From the NCBI RefSeq assembly GCF_009792795.1, contig NZ_VKHQ01000003.1, positions 372,001 through 436,000 of the forward strand: a DNA stretch of 64,000 nucleotides. The letters are read 5' to 3'. This document shows, piece by piece, positions 7,535 to 15,208 of this stretch (position 1 is its first letter; each line of letters starts with the position of its first letter). This DNA is from Cognatiluteimonas profundi. Its GTDB lineage: Bacteria > Pseudomonadota > Gammaproteobacteria > Xanthomonadales > Xanthomonadaceae. The notes below the pieces were generated by a model, which searched no databases, was not told the DNA's origin, and was given only the letters and a program-made list of their open reading frames with translations. The translations under genes and the position numbers were made by a program.

Positions 7535-8608
7535 TTGTCCAGTGCCGATGTTGTCTTGTCCGACCTGCCGTCCATTGTCGACGCGTCGTCGGCACTCGAA
7601 GCGGTCTCCCGCCCCCTGCTGCGCCTGGTCCAGCACATCACCGGCATGGAAACCAGTTTCGTCACCGCGATCGACTGGGAGGCGCAGCGGCAGGACGTGC
7701 TCTTCAGCCTGAACACCGGTGCGCTGCAGATCCCCGAGAAGCGCACCACCGACTGGAACGACTCGATGTGCCGTTCGATGTTCCTGGCCGGCCAGGCGAC
7801 CAGCCATGACGTCGGCGGCGACGTCATGGCGACGCGCAATGCCGTCGCCATCGGCATGCGGAGCTTCTTCGCCGTGCCGATCCTGGACGGCGACAACGCC
7901 ATCGGCACGGTGTGCGGCGCCAGTCGTCGCCAGATCCAGTTGCGCGACGACCAGCTCGATGCGCTGCAATGCATTGCCGACGCCTTGCATCAGTTGCTGC
8001 AGGTCGATCGCGACAAAACCCGCGCACTGACGCGGGCGACCACTGCCGAGCACGAGGCCCGGCAGGCACGCGACACCGCCGGCCAGCAGGCGATCGACTT
8101 CCAGCACATGGCACACCTGGCGCATACCGACGAACTCACCGGCCTGCCCAACCGGCGCGCGTTCGTCCCCCGCTGGGAGGACGCACTGGCGCGGTCTGGC
8201 CGACGTCATTTCGACATCGGCGTGCTGCTGATCGACGCCGATCGCTTCAAGAGCATCAACGACACGCTGGGCCACCTGGTCGGCGACGAGGTGCTCGGCG
8301 CGATCGGTGCGTCGCTACGCCAGACCACGTACCGGGAGGATCTGATTGCCCGCCTGGGCGGCGATGAGTTCGCCATGGCCGTCTGCAATGCCAGCCGCGA
8401 CGACCTGATCACGCGGGCGCAGTCGATCCGACAACATTTCGCCGTCAGCGCCGCCAAGCTTGGCGTCGACACCACGCTGAGCATCGGCATCGCCCACAGC
8501 GACGACGGCCCACGCCAGCAGTTGCTCGATGACGCCGACCGCGCGCTGTATCGCAGCAAGGCGGCCGGAGGCGACCGCGCGACCGTCTTCACCCGCGACG
8601 ACACCTGA
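7535..8608 (+). CDS. GAF-GGDEF diguanylate cyclase
   Basis: 357 residues from TTG 7535, chosen because AGGAG (7525-7529) sits 5 bases upstream; a GTG at 7475 would add 20 residues without such a site. Residues about 15-165 form a GAF domain (SVPILD-like FFAVPILDGDNAIGTVCG segment), then a short coiled helix, then a GGDEF domain with DELTGLPNRRAF, IDADRFKSINDTLGH and an intact RLGGDEFA active site. It should make cyclic di-GMP from two GTP. The inhibitory I-site RxxD is degenerate: the residues before LIARLGGDEF are YRED, so product inhibition may be lost. No signal peptide or membrane segment, so it senses a cytoplasmic ligand, unknown. It stands alone, with repeats on both sides. Confidence 0.88.
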   Translation: MSSADVVLSDLPSIVDASSALEAVSRPLLRLVQHITGMETSFVTAIDWEAQRQDVLFSLNTGALQIPEKRTTDWNDSMCRSMFLAGQATSHDVGGDVMATRNAVAIGMRSFFAVPILDGDNAIGTVCGASRRQIQLRDDQLDALQCIADALHQLLQVDRDKTRALTRATTAEHEARQARDTAGQQAIDFQHMAHLAHTDELTGLPNRRAFVPRWEDALARSGRRHFDIGVLLIDADRFKSINDTLGHLVGDEVLGAIGASLRQTTYREDLIARLGGDEFAMAVCNASRDDLITRAQSIRQHFAVSAAKLGVDTTLSIGIAHSDDGPRQQLLDDADRALYRSKAAGGDRATVFTRDDT

Positions 8609-8610
8609 CA

Positions 8611-8691
8611 GGCAAACGCGGATCAGAGGCAAACGCGGGTCAGAGTGCACTTTCGAAACTGGTGAAACTGCACTCTGACCCCTGTTGTTCC
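8611..8691. repeat. Hairpin repeat R3
   Basis: Contains GGCAAACGCGGATCAGA followed at once by a second GGCAAACGCGGGTCAGAG, a partial tandem duplication of the left end, then the central loop and the right arm CACTCTGACCCCTGTTGTT. It lies where the GGDEF gene and the ygjP-like gene converge. On the minus strand it is translated as the C-terminus of the ygjP-like protein. Confidence 0.92.
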
Positions 8692-9182
8692 CTCCCCACA
8701 TCAAGGTGAGTCAGGTACAAGCGCAGATCGAGCTCCAGTTGGTGGTAGTCGGGCTCCATGTGCGTGCACAGATTGTAGAAAGACTTGTTGTGCCCGGCTT
8801 CCTTCAGGTGCGCCAGTTCATGCACCACGATCATCTTCAGGAACCCAGCGGGTGCATCGCGGAACACGGTGGCGATGCGGATCTCGCGGCTGGCCTTGAG
8901 CCTGCCGCCATGCACCCGGGAAATGGCGGTGTGGGTCCCGAGCGCGTGCTTCATCACCTGGAGCTTGCTGTCGTAGACCACCTTGCCCAGCGGCACCGAC
9001 TTGCGCAGGTGCCGGTCCTTGAGTGCCTGGACGTAGTCGTACAGCTGGCCGTCGTTGCGCACGAGGTGGGACTCGCGGTACTTGTCGGCCAGCATCGTGC
9101 CCAGGCGGCCCTGCTCGATGAGTTCGTGCACCCGCGCCTGGATGTGGTGTGGGTAGCCGGCGAGGTACTTCAACGGTTCCAT
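8640..9182 (-). CDS. YgjP-like zinc metallopeptidase (DUF45)
   Basis: 180 residues with the WLM/DUF45 fold: VVHELAHLKEAGHNKSFY contains HELAH plus the third histidine ligand in GHNKSF, as in YgjP/SprT-like proteins. Family members are putative metal-dependent hydrolases; the substrate is unknown. The protein ends in EQQGSECSFTSFESAL, which is simply repeat R3 read through to a TGA at 8640-8642. The original end of the protein was probably near TSFLTHLDVG, just before. The same tail occurs on the unrelated CHAD protein at 9826. Divergent from the DUF2058 gene, 74 bp away. Confidence 0.8.
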   Translation of the reverse strand: MEPLKYLAGYPHHIQARVHELIEQGRLGTMLADKYRESHLVRNDGQLYDYVQALKDRHLRKSVPLGKVVYDSKLQVMKHALGTHTAISRVHGGRLKASREIRIATVFRDAPAGFLKMIVVHELAHLKEAGHNKSFYNLCTHMEPDYHQLELDLRLYLTHLDVGREQQGSECSFTSFESAL

Positions 9183-9256
9183 CGGCAGAAGGTGGACGTC
9201 GGGCGGCGGGGACGGTCGCTATGATGGGCCGGAAATCCTCCACAAGAAACGGCGAC

Positions 9257-9811
9257 ATGGCGAAGGGAAATCCGCTTCAGGAACAGTTGCTCAAGGCGGG
9301 CCTGGTCAAGAAGTCCAAGTTGGCCGAGGTGGCGCGCGAGCAGAACAAGGCCCGGCATGCCAAAGGCCCGTCCGAGCCTGCCGAAATCGCGCTGGAAGCC
9401 GAGCGCGCACGAGCCGACAAAGTCGAGCGGGACCGCGCGCTCGCCGCCGAGCGCAAAGCCCAGGCACGCACCGCTGAACTGCGCGCCCAGGCGCGGCAGA
9501 TCATCGACGACAAGAAAGTGCCGCGCGCAGGCGAAGCCGAGTACCGCTTCACCGCCGACGGCGCCATCCGCACCCTGCTCGTCAACGACGACCTGCGCCA
9601 GAAGCTGTCCTCCGGCGCGCTGGTGATCGTCCGCCTGGGCGACCGTTACGAGTTGTTGCCGCGCGCGGCCGGCGACAAGGTGCGCGAACGCGATGCCAGC
9701 ATGATCGTGCTCGATCACGGCCAGGACGCGGGCACCGGGCCATCCGCCGAAACCTCCGACGATGATGCGTATTACGCGCAGTTCCAGGTGCCTGACGACC
9801 TGACCTGGTAA
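9257..9811 (+). CDS. DUF2058 (YaiL-like) protein
   Basis: 184 residues. Starts MAKGNPLQEQLLKAGLVKKSK, the conserved beginning of DUF2058/YaiL proteins. A highly charged Ala/Arg/Glu helix (about 20-85, probably a coiled coil) follows, then a compact domain with AEYRFTADGAIRTLLV and LVIVRLGDRYELLPR. It is cytoplasmic, with no signal or membrane segment. Family members are associated with nucleoprotein or ribosome fractions, but their function is unsettled. The stop is at the edge of repeat R4. Confidence 0.85.
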   Translation: MAKGNPLQEQLLKAGLVKKSKLAEVAREQNKARHAKGPSEPAEIALEAERARADKVERDRALAAERKAQARTAELRAQARQIIDDKKVPRAGEAEYRFTADGAIRTLLVNDDLRQKLSSGALVIVRLGDRYELLPRAAGDKVRERDASMIVLDHGQDAGTGPSAETSDDDAYYAQFQVPDDLTW

Positions 9812-9812
9812 C

Positions 9813-9875
9813 CGGCAAACCCGGGTCAGAGTGCACTTTCGGAACTGGTGAAAGTGCACTCTGACCCCTGTTGTT
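9813..9875. repeat. Hairpin repeat R4 (near-consensus copy)
   Basis: GGCAAACCCGGGTCAGAGTG then CACTTTC, loop GGAACTGGT, and GAAAGTGCACTCTGACCC with CTGTTGTT. The inner 17-base arms pair perfectly. This is the best copy for defining the family consensus. It sits at the convergent ends of the DUF2058 and CHAD genes and encodes the last 15 residues of the latter. Confidence 0.93.
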
Positions 9876-10758
9876 CCTGTTGTTCACAAGCCTGCCAGTA
9901 CACGCCGAACCGGGTGCACATGCGCGAAGGTTTTTCGGCGTAAACGCGCCGCGCGACGCCGAGTGCGCGACGCTCCAGCCGCGACATTTCCGGCCGCGTG
10001 AGTTCGCCGAGCCAGACCGGGTCGATCCTGTCGGCACCGCGCGATTCGTCGCCGAGCGCGATGGCGAGAACATGCAGGTCATGGTGCTCGCCCAGCCATT
10101 CGCCGAGCAGCTCCACTTCCTCGACGGCCGCGCCGATCGGGCGCTTCCACAGCGACTGCAGGAGCTCCAGGTGGAAGCGATGGTGCTTTACGTATTTCCG
10201 CAACTCGTGGAAATTGTCGGCGGTCGGTTCGTCGATGACCTGTGCAAGGCGCTGCCGCCCTAGGCGGTACGTGTGGGCGAACCCGTCCGAAAGCGCGCAG
10301 AACCCGTGCTTCTCAAGGGTCCAGGCCGACAGCCGGTCGCGCTGGCGGTCGAGTCGATCGAGGGCGCGCTGCACGGCGACCGCCTCTTTCCGCATGACCG
10401 TGTCGGACTGCTGCACTCCCGCAAGCCATGCCTCCGCCCGCTCCAGCTCGGGCACGGCATAACGCTGCGCATCGCGTTGCCGCAGCCGCGCCAGGGCATC
10501 GCGGTGTGCGGCGACATCCCGCAGCGCCGCCAGCTCGCGTCCGGCGTCGCGCACCACCCGCTGTTCCCGCGCATGGTCGGGGAACGAGCCCCGCACCAGC
10601 CGCAGAAGAGCCTGCTGTTTCTTGCAGTGCCTGCGGATCTCGTGCGCGATGTCGACGCCCGTGGCCTGCGCCGCATCGTGGCAGAGCCGGATCTGCTCGA
10701 GCGCGATGGCACGGAACTCGACGTCGACGGGCTCACGGAAGCGGAATCGGTAACCCAT
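9826..10758 (-). CDS. CHAD domain protein
   Basis: 310 residues, mostly helical and rich in Arg and His. CHAD (conserved histidine alpha-helical domain) features are visible: VDIAHEIRRHCKKQQALLRLVRG near residue 35, then NFHELRKYVKHHRFHLELL and LGEWLGEHHDLHVL. CHAD domains bind inorganic polyphosphate through these basic and His residues and are often found on polyphosphate granules. No fused CYTH/triphosphatase domain is present. The C-terminus EQQGSECTFTSSESAL is encoded by repeat R4 and is unlikely to be native. The 10759-11047 gap upstream should contain its promoter; I see no other feature there. Confidence 0.88.
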   Translation of the reverse strand: MGYRFRFREPVDVEFRAIALEQIRLCHDAAQATGVDIAHEIRRHCKKQQALLRLVRGSFPDHAREQRVVRDAGRELAALRDVAAHRDALARLRQRDAQRYAVPELERAEAWLAGVQQSDTVMRKEAVAVQRALDRLDRQRDRLSAWTLEKHGFCALSDGFAHTYRLGRQRLAQVIDEPTADNFHELRKYVKHHRFHLELLQSLWKRPIGAAVEEVELLGEWLGEHHDLHVLAIALGDESRGADRIDPVWLGELTRPEMSRLERRALGVARRVYAEKPSRMCTRFGVYWQACEQQEQQGSECTFTSSESAL

Positions 10759-11047
10759 CGGCGAACGGTATCAATCACCTGGCGCCGGCGGGTGAAGCGC
10801 GGGTGAGACTGCGTGGATGCGCATGGCCGCACGCCATCCATGGAGAACGAGCGCAGCGGTCGACGCGCGTTGCCGCCACGGCGTCAGTCGATGCGGTCTG
10901 CCTGCTTTGGGTCGGAAGCGGTCCATCGCCGGCTCCGGCCGTCAAGGCAGCTCAACGTCCGTTATCGGCAATGAGCGACATGGCTCGACGGGACGTCCTA
11001 ATGCGCCGTGTACAAAGCACCAACACGCAACGCCGTATGCTGACCCG

Positions 11048-11299
11048 ATGAATCTTGAACCTGGTCAGTTGTGGAACGACGAGAGCGGTCACGCGCGCAT
11101 CTGCGGCGTGGTACCCGTGGAAGGCGTGGAGTACGCGGTGCTGTTGCGGACGCGCGGATCCGGTGGGCGGAAACGTCGCCCGTTCCTCTTTCCGGTTGCA
11201 TCGCTGCTGGCTGGCGATGATGGCTGGCGCCTCGTGGAGGAGCCGGCGCCGCCTTCGCCGGGCGGCGCTTGCCTGCCAATCAACGGCGTCCATCATTAA
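11048..11299 (+). CDS. Hypothetical protein, 83 residues
   Basis: I do not recognise it. From ATG 11048 it reads MNLEPGQLWNDESGHARICG then a VEGVEYAVLLRTRG segment and FPVASLLAGDDGWRLV, a pattern of short beta strands that looks like a real small domain rather than a chance frame. No signal peptide, Cys or membrane segment. Start choice rests only on the sense of the N-terminus; the frame is open further upstream. The stop codon coincides with the left arm of the RAYT element, so its C-terminus (GACLPINGVHH) may also have been altered by that insertion. Confidence 0.5.
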   Translation: MNLEPGQLWNDESGHARICGVVPVEGVEYAVLLRTRGSGGRKRRPFLFPVASLLAGDDGWRLVEEPAPPSPGGACLPINGVHH

Positions 11300-12132
11300 C
11301 AACAGGGGTCAGAGTGCACTTCCCACCAGCCGGGCTGAATCCCGACAGACACCGGCCCCGATGACCGCGACGCTTGCGCAACCTCCACGGACAAGGATGT
11401 CCGATGCCCAGGCAACCCAGGCTCGATCTGGCGCGCGTGCCCCAGCACGTCGTCCAGCGTGGCAACGACCGACAACCCTGCTTCTTCGCACCGGTCGACT
11501 ACATCCGCTATCAGGACGAGCTGCGCGAGATCGCCTTGCGCGAAGGCTGCGCGGTGCATGCCTACGTCCAGATGACCAACCATGTGCACCTGTTGATCAC
11601 GCCAACAGAAGCCGGCCAGGTGAGCCGCGTGATGCAGGCGCTCGGCCGGCGCTACGTGCGCTACGTCAATGACCGCTATCACCGCACCGGCACGCTATGG
11701 GAAGGCCGCTACAAGGCCTGCCTGGTCGACAGCGACACGTACCTGCTGCGCTGCCATCGCTACATCGAACTCAACCCCGTCCGCGCCGCGATGGTCGCCG
11801 ACCCCGGCGATTACCCGTGGTCGAGCTTCGCGTGCAATGCGCTGGGCCGCACCGACCGACTGATACGACCGCATCCGGCCTACACCGCCCTTGATACCGA
11901 CCCCGCCGCCCGATGCGCGGCCTACCGCGAACTGGTCATGGTCGACACCGACCCCGCCGAACTGGAAGCCATCCGCCTATACCTGCAACGCCAACACGCG
12001 CTGGGATCCCAGCGCTTCCGCGCCGCGATCGAAACGCAGCTATCCCGACGCGCAGGACCCGCCCGCATTGGGCGGCCGCGCACGGCGAAAGGATCTGTCG
12101 AAGTTGGGGAAAGTGGAACCTGACCCCTGTTT
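11299..12132 (+). mobile_element. RAYT element: REP-associated transposase flanked by the repeat arms
   Basis: The left end carries AACAGGGGTCAGAGTGCACT (11299-11321) and the right end GGGAAAGTGGAACCTGACCC then CTGTTT (12107-12132). These are the two arms of the dispersed hairpin repeat, opened out around the transposase gene. The element is thus the likely parent of the non-autonomous copies R1-R4, R7 and R8. RAYT genes are usually single-copy and domesticated, so current mobility is not implied. Confidence 0.85.
11404..12123 (+). CDS. rayT: REP-associated tyrosine transposase (RAYT)
   Basis: 239 residues of the Y1_Tnp/IS200-like HUH family. The HUH motif NHVHLL has His60 and His62. The RAYT signature RRYVRYVNDRYHRTGTLWEG is at 82-101, and the candidate nucleophile is Tyr120 in RYIELNPVRA. 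RAYTs cut and join single-stranded REP hairpins, and this one lies inside the repeat it should recognise. Start ATG 11404 with AAGGA eight bases upstream. The protein is 20-70 residues longer than IS200 TnpA, as is normal for RAYTs with their C-terminal extension. All key residues are intact, so it may be active. Confidence 0.9.
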   Translation: MPRQPRLDLARVPQHVVQRGNDRQPCFFAPVDYIRYQDELREIALREGCAVHAYVQMTNHVHLLITPTEAGQVSRVMQALGRRYVRYVNDRYHRTGTLWEGRYKACLVDSDTYLLRCHRYIELNPVRAAMVADPGDYPWSSFACNALGRTDRLIRPHPAYTALDTDPAARCAAYRELVMVDTDPAELEAIRLYLQRQHALGSQRFRAAIETQLSRRAGPARIGRPRTAKGSVEVGESGT

Positions 12133-12250
12133 CGCCCCTGCTTATCTATTCACTTCATGCACCAGTCAATCTCCATCAAAACCGCAGAACTCGCACGATA
12201 TCCCCAAATCGTGACTTGCATATCTATTCACGATCCTATTCAATCTCCCC

Positions 12251-13633
12251 ATGCCCCCAACCCACCTGCCGCAACTCGAAGCCATCCTCAGGACCCATGG
12301 CGTGGTGACCGCCAGGTTCCTGGCCGGGCGCATGGGGATCAGCCAGCCCACGGTCTCCCGCACGTTGGCGCTCGCGGGGGACCGGGTGCTGCGTATCGGC
12401 CAGGCGCGCAGCTCGCGCTACGCCCTGACCCGCGACATCGCGCGGGCGGGCGGCCGTTGGCCGTTGTACCGGGTGGATCCCGATGGCCACGCCCAGCTGC
12501 TGGGCCAATTGCGCGCACTGCATGGCGACGGCTACCACTTCGAGCCATCCGGCCGATCGTCCGGCCTGTTGCCGGATTCCTTCGGGGACGGCCTGTTCCC
12601 TGCGCTGCCGTGGTTCCTCGATGACCAGCGTCCGCAAGGCTTCCTCGGCCGCGCCTTCGCACATCGGGTCGCGGCCAACATCGGCGCGCCCGACGACCTC
12701 GCGCGCTGGCAGCCCGACGACCTGGTGCTCGCCTTGCTTCGCCACGGCGACGACCAGCCGGGCGACCTGGTCCTCGGCGAGAAGGCGCTGCACCGCGCGC
12801 TGCAGGGCATCCTGCACCCGGACGCCATCGCCACGGACGCGCGCGACTCCCGCTATCCGCAGCTCGCCGACGCGGCGCTGCGCGGCGAAGACATCGGCTC
12901 GTCCGCCGGTGGCGAGCAACCGAAGTTCGCGATCACCCTGCGCCAGGACAACGGCACCCTCAGCCCGGTGATCGTCAAGTTCAGCGAGCGCGGCGACACG
13001 CCGGCCGCGCGCCGCTGGGCCGACCTGCTGGCCTGCGAACACATCGCGGGAACGACGCTGCAGGCATTCGGCCAACCCGCTGCGGACAGCGACATCCTCC
13101 AGGCCGGCGGACGCAGCTTCCTGCAATCCACGCGCTTCGACCGCACACCGCGCCTGGGTCGCCGTGGCTTCGTGTCGCTTGCCGCAATCGATGCCGCCTT
13201 CTACGGCCACGGCCGGATCGACTGGTGGCGGCTGGCACCGCAACTGCAACGCGACGGATGGATCGACGCAGACGACGCCTCGCGCCTGGCGGTACTCGGG
13301 TGGTTCGGTGCGCTGATCGCCAACAGCGACATGCACCTGGGCAACGCCGCACTCACGCTGTCGGATTCGCGCCCGTTCGCGCTGGCGCCGGCCTACGACA
13401 TGTTGCCGATGCACTTCCGCCCGGCAAGCACCGGAGAAATCGTGCCGCGCGACTTCATCGTCCCACTGCCGACGCCCGAACACCGCGACGCGTGGCAGAT
13501 TGCAGCCGCCATCGCACTGGCGTTCTGGCAGCGCACCAGTGGCGACCCGGGAATTTCGGACGCCTTCCGCAGGATATGCGCCGACGCCAGTGTCGACCTC
13601 GAGCGCGCGATCGCGCACATCGCGTCGGGGTGA
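12251..13633 (+). CDS. yjjJ: HipA-like kinase with N-terminal helix-turn-helix (YjjJ family)
   Basis: 460 residues. Residues 1-70 form a winged-helix DNA-binding region (ARFLAGRMGISQPTVSRTLA). The rest is HipA-like Ser/Thr kinase: SSAGGEQPKFAI is the ATP-binding loop, PVIVKFSE carries the lysine, GALIANSDMHLGN the catalytic Asp/Asn and FALAPAYDMLP the metal-binding Asp. E. coli YjjJ, of the same length and build, is reported as a HipA-family toxin without a separate antitoxin gene; the HTH is thought to serve that part. No hipB-like gene is next to it here. The gap to the RAYT element (12133-12250) holds its promoter. The target is unknown; HipA itself phosphorylates GltX. Confidence 0.85.
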   Translation: MPPTHLPQLEAILRTHGVVTARFLAGRMGISQPTVSRTLALAGDRVLRIGQARSSRYALTRDIARAGGRWPLYRVDPDGHAQLLGQLRALHGDGYHFEPSGRSSGLLPDSFGDGLFPALPWFLDDQRPQGFLGRAFAHRVAANIGAPDDLARWQPDDLVLALLRHGDDQPGDLVLGEKALHRALQGILHPDAIATDARDSRYPQLADAALRGEDIGSSAGGEQPKFAITLRQDNGTLSPVIVKFSERGDTPAARRWADLLACEHIAGTTLQAFGQPAADSDILQAGGRSFLQSTRFDRTPRLGRRGFVSLAAIDAAFYGHGRIDWWRLAPQLQRDGWIDADDASRLAVLGWFGALIANSDMHLGNAALTLSDSRPFALAPAYDMLPMHFRPASTGEIVPRDFIVPLPTPEHRDAWQIAAAIALAFWQRTSGDPGISDAFRRICADASVDLERAIAHIASG

Positions 13634-13640
13634 TCAGGTC

Positions 13641-13708
13641 AAAACCCGGGTCAGAGTGCACTTCCAAAACCCGGGCCAGAGGGAAAGTGCACTCTGACCC
13701 CTGTTGTC
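13641..13708. repeat. Hairpin repeat R7
   Basis: AAAACCCGGGTCAGAGTGCA at the left, a second partial AAAACCCGGGCCAGAG (13666-13681) in the loop, and GGAAAGTGCACTCTGACCCC with TGTTGT on the right. Lies between the convergent yjjJ and higA genes, two bases beyond the higA stop, without entering either reading frame. Confidence 0.9.
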
Positions 13709-13710
13709 GC

Positions 13711-14001
13711 TCACGCAGCGATCCGCTCGAGATGCGCGAGAGACTTTCCCAAGGCGCGATGCGCTTCTTCCAGATCGTAGTCCGCCTGCAGGCCAAGCCA
13801 GAAGCGTTCGCTCGTGCCCAACACGGCGGCAAGGCGCACCGCCGTATCGGCGGTCACACCACGCTTGTGCAGCACGATCTCGTTGATGCGCCGTGGCGAC
13901 ACACCCGCGGCGCGCGCCAATGCGTTCTGGCTGATCGCCATGGGAATGAGGAATTCCTCCAGCAGGATTTCACCGGGGTGGATGTTCGGCAGCGTCTTCA
14001 T
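13711..14001 (-). CDS. higA: HigA-family antitoxin
   Basis: 96 residues, XRE-type helix-turn-helix. PNIHPGEILLEEFLIPMAISQ at the start and ISQNALARAAGVSPRRINEI as the HTH are the HigA/VapI signature, followed by ADTAVRLAAVLGTSERFWLGLQ. It binds and neutralises the HigB toxin and represses its own operon. It follows the toxin gene at 15 bp, the toxin-first order typical of higBA. Alone among chromosomal antitoxins this order helps separate higBA from relBE. Confidence 0.93.
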   Translation of the reverse strand: MKTLPNIHPGEILLEEFLIPMAISQNALARAAGVSPRRINEIVLHKRGVTADTAVRLAAVLGTSERFWLGLQADYDLEEAHRALGKSLAHLERIAA

Positions 14002-14016
14002 GTTCGAAAGCCCATG

Positions 14017-14298
14017 TCAGTGGTAATCGACGATTTCCACGTCATGCGCGTCTCCATCTTTCCAGCGGAAACAGACGCGCCATTGATCGTTGATCCGGAT
14101 GCTGTGCTGACCCTTGCGCCCGCCTTTCAGCGGCTCGAGCCTGTTGGCTGGCGGGACGCGAAGATCATCCAGGGTGGCGGCGTTATTGAGCATGCGCAAC
14201 TTGCGCCTGGCAACGGCCTGGATGTCGCCAGGAAGCCGCCGCGACGGCGCACCTTCCCAGATCTTTTCGGCCTCCCTGTCGACAAAGCTCCGGATCAC
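14017..14298 (-). CDS. higB: HigB-family mRNA interferase toxin
   Basis: 93 residues of the RelE/HigB superfamily, starting with GTG at 14298. IRSFVDREAEKIWEGAPSRR at the N-terminus and SIRINDQWRVCFRWKDGDAHDVEIVDYH at the C-terminus are characteristic. The Arg of QWRVCF and the terminal His-containing DYH match catalytic positions in the family. It cleaves ribosome-bound mRNA when free of HigA. Together with higA it occupies exactly the interval between repeats R7 and R8. Confidence 0.93.
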   Translation of the reverse strand: MIRSFVDREAEKIWEGAPSRRLPGDIQAVARRKLRMLNNAATLDDLRVPPANRLEPLKGGRKGQHSIRINDQWRVCFRWKDGDAHDVEIVDYH

Positions 14299-14351
14299 GC
14301 AGCGACTATAACGCCATCCGTCATGTAACGTAAAGCGTCATGCAGGCCCCT

Positions 14352-14467
14352 GAGGGAAAGTGCACTCTGACCCCTGTTTTGGGACTGGTGAAAGTGCACT
14401 CTGACCCCTGTTGTTGTTGGTCGGAGCGCACTTTCGGAATTCGTCAAAGGTTAGCTTGACCCCTATT
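14352..14467. repeat. Hairpin repeat R8: two right arms in tandem plus a degenerate copy
   Basis: GGGAAAGTGCACTCTGACCC occurs at 14354-14373, GTGAAAGTGCACTCTGACCC at 14388-14407, both followed by CTGTT. A diverged full copy (TCGGAGCGCACTTTCGG then TCAAAGGTTAGCTTGACCCC) runs to 14467. The last copy encodes the final residues NRGQANL of the FkbM protein. This is the last member of the family in the window. Confidence 0.9.
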
Positions 14468-15208
14468 TGCTCTTTTATTAACGCACACGGGAGCGGGTCG
14501 TGGAACCGCAAAAAAGAAATCAGCTTGGATGGCCCTGCCTTTCAAGTCGAAGCTCACGTTATAGACGCCATCAAGTGAGAAACCCCTAGCAGCCATCCAG
14601 CGAATTACCTCATCGGCCAACGCCTGCCCTTCGTACAACTCAATAAACGAGCACTCGATGTATGCGTAGCAAAAACGAGACAACAAGTCCTCGCAACCAG
14701 CTAGAGCAGAAAGTTCAAATCCCTGCACATCCATCTTTAAGAGAGCGGGAGCAACAATCTGATCTGCCTTGATCTGGAGACCCAACGGACTGACTTCCAC
14801 GGTTTGAGTGGAGATCTCCTCCGTACCAGGAAACAACGCAGATTGGGCAGATGTGATTGGCAGGAGCGACGAGGAATCATCCCGAGCAGACAAATGAATT
14901 AGCTCCTGACTCCGGGTCGGCCCGACAGCCACCGGAAACAGCTTAGCGGTCCTATCTGCAAATACGCGTCGAAATGTCTCAGCAGGTTTCGTCAACGGCT
15001 CAAATGAGAATATTTGGGCTTCTGGAAACATCTCCATCGCCACAAGGGCGAACTGTCCGCGATTGGCGCCGATGTCAACAACAGTCCGGCAGGAAATTTG
15101 CTTGAGCAGCGACTCATGCTCAACGCCAGCGGCAACACCATGTCGAACAAACGCCCGCCTATACCTGCTACGGGCAATCACGCGAAGCAGCTTTTCGATT
15201 TTTCTCAT
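14444..15208 (-). CDS. FkbM family methyltransferase
   Basis: 254 residues. VVDIGANRGQFALVA (about 42-57) is the S-adenosylmethionine-binding loop, FSFEPL ends the second strand, and PALLKMDVQGFELSALAG is the FkbM signature. These enzymes O-methylate sugars or polyketides; here the context says a sugar residue of the surface polysaccharide. The start overlaps the preceding glycosyltransferase gene by four bases (ATGA), so it is last in the operon. The final residues NRGQANL come from the degenerate copy in R8, read in another frame than in the YgjP and CHAD proteins. A+T-rich like its upstream neighbours. Confidence 0.85.
   Translation of the reverse strand: MRKIEKLLRVIARSRYRRAFVRHGVAAGVEHESLLKQISCRTVVDIGANRGQFALVAMEMFPEAQIFSFEPLTKPAETFRRVFADRTAKLFPVAVGPTRSQELIHLSARDDSSSLLPITSAQSALFPGTEEISTQTVEVSPLGLQIKADQIVAPALLKMDVQGFELSALAGCEDLLSRFCYAYIECSFIELYEGQALADEVIRWMAARGFSLDGVYNVSFDLKGRAIQADFFFAVPRPAPVCVNKRANRGQANL

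Noticed and set aside
10759..11047. Possible small gene or repeat between the CHAD gene and the 83-residue gene
   Set aside because: Frames are Arg-rich with no ribosome-binding site or recognisable product; I see only space for promoters.
13711..14298. HigBA plus YjjJ as a combined defence island
   Set aside because: Only toxin-antitoxin-like genes are present; no restriction, abortive-infection or nuclease module accompanies them.
6371..14467. The hairpin repeats as ordinary Rho-independent terminators
   Set aside because: Stems are long and near gene ends, but none has a U-tract, and arms occur singly (R1) or as tandem right arms (R8), which fits REP-like elements better. A secondary effect on transcript ends is not excluded.
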